Shown here one piece after another: positions 58,112 through 64,000 of a stretch of DNA of 64,000 bases. The notes below the pieces were generated by a model. The model searched no databases. It was not told the DNA's origin and saw only the letters and a list, made by a program, of their open reading frames with translations. Every line of letters begins with the position of its first letter. Positions within the stretch are counted from its first letter, which is position 1. Source of the DNA: Bog-756 sp963699085 (GTDB lineage: Bacteria > Actinomycetota > Acidimicrobiia > Acidimicrobiales > RAAP-2); assembly GCA_963699085.1 (NCBI GenBank), contig CAVOTH010000004.1:620001-684000 (forward strand), in the 5' to 3' direction. The position numbers and the translations under genes are program-made.

Positions 58112-58999
58112 GTGAGCCGTCGCGGTTGGATCCTCTTTCTCTTGATGTCGGTGATCTGGGGCTGCCCCTATCTCCTGATCCGGATTGCGGTGCGGGAGAT
58201 CTCCCCGGCTACCCTCATCTTCCTGCGGACTGCGCCCGCCACGCTCATCCTCTTTCCGCTGGCGGTGCACCGGCGGGCATTCCGTGGGCTGCTCCCCCGG
58301 TGGCGGTGGTTGCTGGCTTTCGCGGCGGTTGAGTTGGGAATCCCGTGGCTGTTCGTGGGGCGCGCCGAGATCCACCTGACCAGCTCCGTGACCGGTCTGC
58401 TGGTCGCGTCGGTGCCCCTGATCGGAGCCGTGATCTACCGGGTCCTCGGGTACGACCACTTCTCCCGACGACGGATCCTCGGATTGCTCGTCGGGTTCGC
58501 CGGCGTGGCCGTTCTGGTGGGGGTTGATCTGCACGGTGCCGAGATCGGCCCAGTGGTCGAGGTCCTCATTCCGGTCATCGGATACGCCATCGGGCCCCTG
58601 ATCATCTCCCGGAAGCTGGACGACCTGGCCGGAATCGGCGTGATCACCGCAGCACTGGCCATCGCCTCGGTGTTCTACGCTCCATTCGCACTGACCCATC
58701 TCCCAGTATCGGTGTCATCGGAGGTGGTGGCCGCCGTCATCGGACTGGCGCTGGTGTGCACCGCGCTCGCCTTCGTCCTGTTCTTCGAACTGATCGTCGA
58801 GGTGGGTCCGGCCCGTAGCACGGTGATCACCTACGTCAATCCGGCGGTGGCCATCGCCCTCGGAGTGCTCGTCCTGGGGGAGCCGTTCACGTGGGGAATC
58901 GCCCTTGGCTTCCCCCTGATCCTGTTCGGGTCATGGCTGGCCACCGCTGCCCCGGTCCCGGCAAAAAGTCCGTTGGCCGCCGAACCGCCGGCGGCCTGA
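58112..58999 (+). CDS. EamA/DMT-superfamily transporter
   Basis: A 295-residue, ten-helix drug/metabolite transporter with two EamA repeats: WILFLLMSVIWGCPYLLIRI opens the first and VVEVLIPVIGYAIGPLIISR the second; the final STVITYVNPAVAIALGVLVLGEPF is the classic end motif. GTG at 58112 follows ggaaagg weakly. Likely exports or imports small organic molecules; the compound is unknown. Confidence 0.92.
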   Translation: MSRRGWILFLLMSVIWGCPYLLIRIAVREISPATLIFLRTAPATLILFPLAVHRRAFRGLLPRWRWLLAFAAVELGIPWLFVGRAEIHLTSSVTGLLVASVPLIGAVIYRVLGYDHFSRRRILGLLVGFAGVAVLVGVDLHGAEIGPVVEVLIPVIGYAIGPLIISRKLDDLAGIGVITAALAIASVFYAPFALTHLPVSVSSEVVAAVIGLALVCTALAFVLFFELIVEVGPARSTVITYVNPAVAIALGVLVLGEPFTWGIALGFPLILFGSWLATAAPVPAKSPLAAEPPAA

Positions 59000-59006
59000 C
59001 CGGGCT

Positions 59007-59486
59007 TCAAGGTGTGTTGCGGTCCGGGGTGATGATCACGACGGGGATCCGCCGGGTGGTATGACGCTGGTAGACGTCGTAGCGGCCGGCTACTCCCGGG
59101 TGGAAGATCCGGGACATGCCCCGATTGGTCCGGTTGACCAGCGGCCACAACTGGGCCTGCTCTTCGTCGTTGGCTTCACGCGCGTTCGCCCCGAAGACGA
59201 GTCGCCCTACCCGAACGGTCACACGGGGGTCGGCCTGGAGATTCAGGAACCATGCCGGAGGCCGATCGCTCCCCCCATTGGAGGCGACCACGATGAGGTC
59301 ACCCCGATCGCGGCAGTAGGTCAGCCCGTTGGTCCGGGCCAGCCCCGATCGACGCCCGGTGGTGGTGATCAGCAGCGCCGGCACCCCGCCGGAGTGCTTA
59401 CCCACCCGACCGTCCGACTTTTCGTAGAGATATTTGTGGAACTTCAGATAGGGATCCACAAATCGGGTGGTGAAGATCCCGTCCAC
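59007..59486 (-). CDS. F420-dependent nitroreductase-family protein (Ddn/DUF385), second copy
   Basis: A 159-residue split-barrel protein. LLITTTGRRSGLARTNGLTY, DLIVVASNGGSDRPPAWFLN and LQADPRVTVRVG are the deazaflavin-binding core. It has an extra N-terminal helix (FVDPYLKFHKYLYEKSDGRV) often seen in Ddn. GTG at 59486 has a strong ggggaggg site. It lies 13 bases downstream of gcvPB and may be read as part of that transcript. Confidence 0.9.
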   Translation of the reverse strand: MDGIFTTRFVDPYLKFHKYLYEKSDGRVGKHSGGVPALLITTTGRRSGLARTNGLTYCRDRGDLIVVASNGGSDRPPAWFLNLQADPRVTVRVGRLVFGANAREANDEEQAQLWPLVNRTNRGMSRIFHPGVAGRYDVYQRHTTRRIPVVIITPDRNTP

Positions 59487-59499
59487 TGATCCCTCCCCG

Positions 59500-61038
59500 T
59501 CAGGTTCGGGCGTCGAACGTCGGGATGAGCGTTCGGGCCGCCCGGGCCTCGTCGACCCGCCGCACCGGTGTTCCGAGCGGGTAATCGGCCATCGGGATCC
59601 CGCCGTCGGCCGCAGCCTCGGCGGCGATGGTCTCCAGAGAGATCGCCAGTGCCTCCAGGGTCTGGGGGCTTTCCGTCTCGGTGGGCTCGATCATGAGCGC
59701 CTCCTCGACGATCAGCGGGAAGTAGACGGTTGGGGCGTGGAAGCCCTCCTCGAGGAGGCGCTTGGCCACATCGAGTGCCCGGACCCCGTGCTCGGCCTTG
59801 AGTGTCTTGGCCGACACCACCACTTCATGCATGCACGGCCGGTCGAAGGGCACATCGAAGGTGTGGTGCAGACGTTGGCGGATCCAGTTGGCGTTGAGGA
59901 CGGCGATCTGGGCGATCTCCTTCAGGCCGTCGCCGCCATTGGCGAGGATGTACGCGAGCGCCCGAGCCAGTACCAGCGTGTTGCCATGCCAGGTGTGGAC
60001 CCGGCCGATGGAGCGCGGCGGCGTCTCCCAGCCGAACTCGCCCCCCGCGATGCGCACCGGTCGGGGCCCTGGCAGGAAGGGCACCAGGCGATCGGACACG
60101 GCGACCGGACCGGCACCGGGCCCTCCCCCGCCATGAGGGGTGGCGAACGTCTTGTGGAGATTCATGTGGACGATGTCGAAGCCCATATCGCCCGGACGGA
60201 CCACCCCGAGGATGGCATTCAGGTTGGCCCCGTCGTAGTACAGGAGCCCGCCGACCTGGTGGAGAGCGGCGGCGATCTCGGCGATGTCCTCCTCGAAGAG
60301 CCCGAGGGTGTTCGGGTTGGTCAACATGATGCCGGCCACGTCCTCGTCGAGCACCGACCGGAGTGCGGCCATGTCGACACATCCTCGGTCATCGCTCGGA
60401 ACGGTGACGACGTCGTAACCCCCCAGGGTCACCGACGCGGGATTGGTCCCGTGGGCGGAATCGGGGATGATCACTTTCGAGCGGGGTGCGCCCTGGGCCT
60501 CGTGCCACGCCCGCATCAGGAGTAGCCCGGTGAGCTCGCCGGCCGCCCCAGCAGCGGGCTGCAGGGTGGCGGCGGCCATCCCGGTCACCTCACAGAGGGT
60601 CGCCTCGACCTCCACCATGAGCTCTAGCCAGCCCTGGGTCATGGACGCCGGTGCGGCCGGGTGCACTCCGGCCAGGCCAGGCAGGCCGGCCACGGAGTCG
60701 CACATCTTCGGGTTGTACTTCATGGTGCACGAGCCGAGCGGGTAGGCACCGAGGTCGACCGAGAATTGGCGATGCGACAGTCGGGTGAAGTGTGCGACGA
60801 GGTCCCGCTCGGACACCTCGGCCAGTTCGACTGGCGCCTCACGGAGGTGAGAGGCGGGGACCAGGTCCTCAACCGGCAGTTCGGGGATCTCCGTGGTCCG
60901 GAAGTTCCACGCCCGTCGGCCCGCATGGGAAAGTTCAAAGATCGTCGGTTCGGCGTCGCGTCCGAGCAACGGAGCCGAACTCGCCTTGCCGCCCGGTGCG
61001 CCGCTCGTGCGTTCCATGGCCACGGACTCTCCAGTCAT
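59500..61038 (-). CDS. gcvPB: Glycine dehydrogenase (decarboxylating) subunit 2
   Basis: C-terminal half of the P-protein, 512 residues, PLP-dependent. The PLP lysine is in HMNLHKTFATPHGGGGPGAG; other conserved pieces are QFSVDLGAYPLGSCTMKYNP, LQPAAGAAGELTGLLLMRAW and DSAHGTNPAS. With GcvPA it decarboxylates glycine and loads aminomethyl onto lipoyl-GcvH. The start ATG overlaps the gcvPA stop by one base (TGATG), so translation is coupled. Confidence 0.96.
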   Translation of the reverse strand: MTGESVAMERTSGAPGGKASSAPLLGRDAEPTIFELSHAGRRAWNFRTTEIPELPVEDLVPASHLREAPVELAEVSERDLVAHFTRLSHRQFSVDLGAYPLGSCTMKYNPKMCDSVAGLPGLAGVHPAAPASMTQGWLELMVEVEATLCEVTGMAAATLQPAAGAAGELTGLLLMRAWHEAQGAPRSKVIIPDSAHGTNPASVTLGGYDVVTVPSDDRGCVDMAALRSVLDEDVAGIMLTNPNTLGLFEEDIAEIAAALHQVGGLLYYDGANLNAILGVVRPGDMGFDIVHMNLHKTFATPHGGGGPGAGPVAVSDRLVPFLPGPRPVRIAGGEFGWETPPRSIGRVHTWHGNTLVLARALAYILANGGDGLKEIAQIAVLNANWIRQRLHHTFDVPFDRPCMHEVVVSAKTLKAEHGVRALDVAKRLLEEGFHAPTVYFPLIVEEALMIEPTETESPQTLEALAISLETIAAEAAADGGIPMADYPLGTPVRRVDEARAARTLIPTFDART

Positions 61039-62381
61039 CAGGCCACCGCCTTGGCCAGTGCGGCGGCGTAGGCGTCGATCTGAGCGGCGGTCCGGCGCTC
61101 GGTGACGGCGATCAGTAGCCCGTGGCCGCCATCATCGACTGCCCCCTCGAGTGAGATCCCGGCGAGGAAGCCCTCGTCACCCATCCGTTCGATGACGGTT
61201 TCCGCCGGGACCGGAAGCCGTACGGCGAACTCGCGCAGCACGGGAGCGTCCGCCCACGGGGCGACGCCATCGACCGAGAGCACGGCGGCGCGGGCATAGC
61301 GGGTGGCGCGGGCGCAGCGGGTGGCCACCTCGACCAGCCCTGTTGTTCCGAGCCAGCCGAGTTGGATGGCGGCGGTCACCGCCATCAACGTCTGGTTGGT
61401 GCAGACGTTGGATGTGGCCTTTTCGCGGCGGATGTCCTGTTCCCGGGCGCGCAGCGTGGTGACGTAGGCCGTTCGACCCTCGACATCCACGGTCTCCCCC
61501 ACCAGGCGGCCCGGAAGGCGTCGCACGTGAGCCGCGCTACAAGCGAACAGGCCGAGGTAGGGACCGCCAAATCCGAGGGCGGTGCCGAACATCTGCCCCT
61601 CCCCCACCATCACGTCGGCGCCCCATGAACCGGCCGATCGGAGCAGGCCCGCCGCCAGCGGATCGGCACCGACCACCATCAGGGCGCCGGTTGTGTCGCA
61701 GATGTCCCGGACCGCACCGAGATCCTCGAGACAACCGAGGTAGTTCGGGTAGCCGACCAGCAGCACACCGGGTGCTTCCCCTTCGACGGGGTCGGGCCAC
61801 GCTGTCACGCCCTCCACCAATGGGATCGTCCGGATACTGTGCCCGGTCCCGACGGCGAAGGTGGAGAGCATCTGTCGCCAATGTGGGTGAATCCCCTCGG
61901 ACACCCAGACGGTCTGGCGGCCCGAGGCGGCGACGCCGAGGTTGACGGCTTCGACGGCGGCACTGCCTCCGTCGTACAGCGACGCGTTGGCGATCGGTAG
62001 GCCGGCGATCCGGGCCACCATCGTCTGGAACTCGAATACCGCCTGGAGCACCCCCTGGGCGACCTCCGGTTGGTACGGCGTATACGAGGTCACGAACTCG
62101 GATCGTCCGGCGAGCGAGCGGGTCACCGACGGCGTCTCGTGGTCGTATGCCCCTCCGCCGGCAAAGCAGACCATACGGTCGGTACGCGCCCGGTTTCGGT
62201 CGGCGAGTCCTTCCATGCGGTCGAGGACGTCGGGTTCGCCGACCCCATCGGCCAATTCGAGCGAACGCTGCAGTTTCACGGCCTCGGGGACGGCGGCGAA
62301 CAGCTCGTCAAGGGATGTGAGACCGATGAATGCCAACATGGTTTCGATCTCGTCATCGGTATGGGGGATGTACGTGCCCAA
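61038..62381 (-). CDS. gcvPA: Glycine dehydrogenase (decarboxylating) subunit 1
   Basis: N-terminal half of the P-protein, 447 residues, starting MGTYIPHTDDEIETMLAFIG. FAGGGAYDHETPSVTRSL, SYTPYQPEVAQGVLQAVFEF and ANASLYDGGSAAVEA are signature stretches. Split PA/PB genes are common outside proteobacteria. GTG at 62381 has an aaggag site. It lies 65 bases downstream of gcvT. Confidence 0.96.
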   Translation of the reverse strand: MGTYIPHTDDEIETMLAFIGLTSLDELFAAVPEAVKLQRSLELADGVGEPDVLDRMEGLADRNRARTDRMVCFAGGGAYDHETPSVTRSLAGRSEFVTSYTPYQPEVAQGVLQAVFEFQTMVARIAGLPIANASLYDGGSAAVEAVNLGVAASGRQTVWVSEGIHPHWRQMLSTFAVGTGHSIRTIPLVEGVTAWPDPVEGEAPGVLLVGYPNYLGCLEDLGAVRDICDTTGALMVVGADPLAAGLLRSAGSWGADVMVGEGQMFGTALGFGGPYLGLFACSAAHVRRLPGRLVGETVDVEGRTAYVTTLRAREQDIRREKATSNVCTNQTLMAVTAAIQLGWLGTTGLVEVATRCARATRYARAAVLSVDGVAPWADAPVLREFAVRLPVPAETVIERMGDEGFLAGISLEGAVDDGGHGLLIAVTERRTAAQIDAYAAALAKAVA

Positions 62382-62446
62382 CGTGCTCCTTCAGCGGTAC
62401 TTGGACGGTGAACGGTAGTGCAGGCGGAGCCGGCAACGTGCTCCGG

Positions 62447-63559
62447 TCACGACAGCGTCGCCCACTGGCCCGGCCGGGTAAATGGAGTCGCAACGACGGT
62501 CGCACTCCGCAACTTGCCCCGCTGCTCGAGCTCGAGCTCCCGTCCCGGGGTGACGTCGACGGTAGAGGCGACCAGGGCCAGGGCGATGCCATGTTCCAAC
62601 ATCGGCGAGAAGTTGCCGCTGGTCACCGTGCCCACCTCGGATCCGTTGACGATGACACTGGCCCCCTGGCGCGGCGGTTGGCGGCCCTCGGTGCTGAGGC
62701 CCACCAGCCCTCGGGAGACCCCTCGGTCTCGCTCTGCCACGAGAGCGGCTCGACCGCGGAAGTCGCCCTTGTCCCAACCGACGACCCATCCGAGCCCGGC
62801 CTGCAGAGGGGTGATCCCCGGGCCGAGCTCGTGACCATGGAGGGGAAGTGCCGCCTCGAGCCGGAGGGTGTCACGTGCCCCCAGCCCGGCTGGGACGATG
62901 CCGGTGCCGGTGACAGCCGTCCACATGTCGGCGGCGGCGGCGGCCGGCACGGCTACTTCGAAGCCGTCCTCGCCGGTGTATCCGGTTCCGGCGGCCACGC
63001 AGTCGACGCCTCGCCAGGTGAACCGCTCCACACCGAACCGCGGAACGGCCGCCGCTTCGGGCAGGACGGATGCGGCTCGAGAACGGGCGTGGGGGCCCTG
63101 GACGGCGATGATGGCCCGGGTAGTCGTGGTGTCCTCCCCGCCGATGGCGGCAACCACCCGGTCGGTATTGGACGCGTTGGGCATGACATCGAAGACATCG
63201 GCGTCGACCCACCACACGATGATGTCGTCGATCACCGAGCCATCGGACTCGTTCAGCAGGTGCGTGTACTGGGCTCGTCCCGGCCGCACCTTGGCCAGAT
63301 CGTTGGTGAGCGCGGACTGCAGGCGATCGTAGGAGTCGGATCCGCCCACCCGCACGGTACCGAGATGGCTGACGTCGAAGACGACGGCGTCATGACGACA
63401 GTCGCGGTGCTCGGCGATGGTGCCCCGCTCGTAGGCCAGGGGCATCTCCCACCCCCCGAATTCGACGAGCTTCGCCCCGAGCGCCCGGTGGACATCGATC
63501 AGAGCGGTACGCCGGAGCACACCGTCAATACCAGGGTCGATCGAGGAGCTGGTGGCCAC
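62447..63559 (-). CDS. gcvT: Glycine cleavage system aminomethyltransferase (T-protein)
   Basis: A 370-residue folate enzyme that moves the aminomethyl carbon to tetrahydrofolate. Conserved pieces: VEFGGWEMPLAYERGTIAEH, VVFDVSHLGTVRV, TGYTGEDGFEV, GLGARDTLRLEAALPLHGHE and TSGNFSPMLEHGIALALV. The catalytic Asp is in VVFDVSHL. GTG at 63559 is supported by a TAGCCT box six bases upstream. No gcvH is in this cluster, so the carrier protein must be encoded elsewhere. Confidence 0.95.
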   Translation of the reverse strand: MATSSSIDPGIDGVLRRTALIDVHRALGAKLVEFGGWEMPLAYERGTIAEHRDCRHDAVVFDVSHLGTVRVGGSDSYDRLQSALTNDLAKVRPGRAQYTHLLNESDGSVIDDIIVWWVDADVFDVMPNASNTDRVVAAIGGEDTTTTRAIIAVQGPHARSRAASVLPEAAAVPRFGVERFTWRGVDCVAAGTGYTGEDGFEVAVPAAAAADMWTAVTGTGIVPAGLGARDTLRLEAALPLHGHELGPGITPLQAGLGWVVGWDKGDFRGRAALVAERDRGVSRGLVGLSTEGRQPPRQGASVIVNGSEVGTVTSGNFSPMLEHGIALALVASTVDVTPGRELELEQRGKLRSATVVATPFTRPGQWATLS

Positions 63560-63565
63560 CCAGGC

Positions 63566-63571
63566 AGGCTA
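63566..63571 (-). promoter_or_regulatory. -10 box for the gcv operon, leaderless arrangement
   Basis: TAGCCT on the minus strand, six bases, GTG 63559. Confidence 0.55.
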
Positions 63572-63584
63572 TCGCCGGAGGGGA

Positions 63585-63983
63585 TCAGGCAGAGCGGGCA
63601 ACGTCACCGCGTTCGCTGGCGTCACCGGCGAGACCGTACTTGGCCAGCAGCGCCAGGGTGTCTCGTTGGTAGAGCAGTGTGATTCGGATGTCGGGATAGA
63701 GCTCGGCCATGCGACGGACCTTGCCGTTCTTCTTGGTGACCAGACGCTGGTTGAGCGTGGTCACCTCGACGAAGAGACCGGGATGGGGCAGCCAGAAGTC
63801 CGGGCGGAAGGCAGACGTCGGGCGCAGGTCACGCCCCCAGTCGAGAGCGAACTCGACCGGCTCGTACTCCCATTTGACACCGTAGAAGTCGAGGATACGT
63901 GCGAACCGCTGTTCGGACTCGTGGGCGAAACGCACGCCTGATCCGCTCACGCTATCGGCGAGTCGAGTGACGTCCGGGGTCAA
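63585..63983 (-). CDS. PD-(D/E)XK nuclease-fold protein, start near window edge
   Basis: About 132 residues are visible. ESEQRFARILDFYGVKWEYE followed by RPDFWLPHPGLFVEVTT gives the D-x(n)-E-x-x pattern of a restriction-endonuclease-like fold; QRLVTKKNGKVRRMAELYPD follows. Similar single-domain proteins occur widely in actinobacteria without a known partner. The frame is open to the right edge, so the true start may be outside; TTG at 63983 is the outermost in-window choice. It ends 14 bases before the gcv -10 box. Confidence 0.72.
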   Translation of the reverse strand: MTPDVTRLADSVSGSGVRFAHESEQRFARILDFYGVKWEYEPVEFALDWGRDLRPTSAFRPDFWLPHPGLFVEVTTLNQRLVTKKNGKVRRMAELYPDIRITLLYQRDTLALLAKYGLAGDASERGDVARSA

Positions 63984-64000
63984 CGCCCGCCGCCGGCCGC

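Overview
The window is a high-GC chromosomal segment from an actinobacterium. The best fit is an uncultured member of the Acidimicrobiia. Support comes from a complete Pup-proteasome locus (trmI, arc, dop, pup, prcB, prcA, pafA), a fused CofGH FO synthase for coenzyme F420 with two Ddn-type F420-dependent proteins, a tatB-tatC-helY cluster, DUF4193 and DUF2510 proteins, many GTG starts, and many genes with a TANNNT -10 box only 6-7 bases before the start codon, which is the actinobacterial leaderless pattern. Class-level placement is inference. No rRNA, tRNA, CRISPR array or intact insertion sequence was found.

Layout. 0-4.6 kb: glutamate synthase gltBD, with gltB broken by five single-base insertions. 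4.6-14.2 kb: lipoprotein, acetyltransferase, acyl-lipid desaturase, a lysozyme-like/NlpC wall hydrolase, a frameshifted 13E12-type HNH endonuclease, an acyl-CoA synthetase and small membrane or DUF2510 proteins. 14.2-17.8 kb: cofGH with a LOG-family gene. 17.8-24.3 kb: a pentose-phosphate cluster reading tkt-tal-gnd-zwf-pgl on the minus strand. 24.4-27.0 kb: FIST and bicupin genes, divergent from a hotdog thioesterase. 27.1-36.0 kb: small membrane proteins, trmI, ferredoxin and the Pup-proteasome genes. 36.1-41.9 kb: signal peptidase I, tatB, tatC, Ski2-like helicase, tandem ThyX-like protein. 41.9-48.8 kb: a long non-coding stretch with a strong RNA-like fold, then DUF4193, conserved unknown genes, two nitroreductase-type genes and a phosphotransferase. 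48.8-51.85 kb: an accessory, partly lower-GC region with gene remnants, a sigma-region-4 fusion protein and paired operator-like repeats. 51.85-57.1 kb: two glycosyltransferases, a neocarzinostatin-like secreted protein, and an ECF sigma factor overlapping a membrane-anchored CPYC thioredoxin-like protein. 57.1-64 kb: class II aldolase, EamA transporter, Ddn protein, the glycine-cleavage genes gcvT-gcvPA-gcvPB and a nuclease-fold protein cut by the window edge.

The genes serve core metabolism (nitrogen assimilation, pentose phosphate pathway, one-carbon units from glycine), F420 redox chemistry, protein export and Pup-dependent proteolysis. Many short frameshifts at homopolymer runs suggest that this is an imperfectly polished assembly, so broken genes should be read with that in mind. 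The least explained parts are the structured non-coding element near 42.1 kb, the sigma-region-4 fusion with its neighbours (50.0-51.6 kb), the sigma/CPYC pair (55.6-57.1 kb) and the RG-rich three-part protein at 44.1-45.5 kb.
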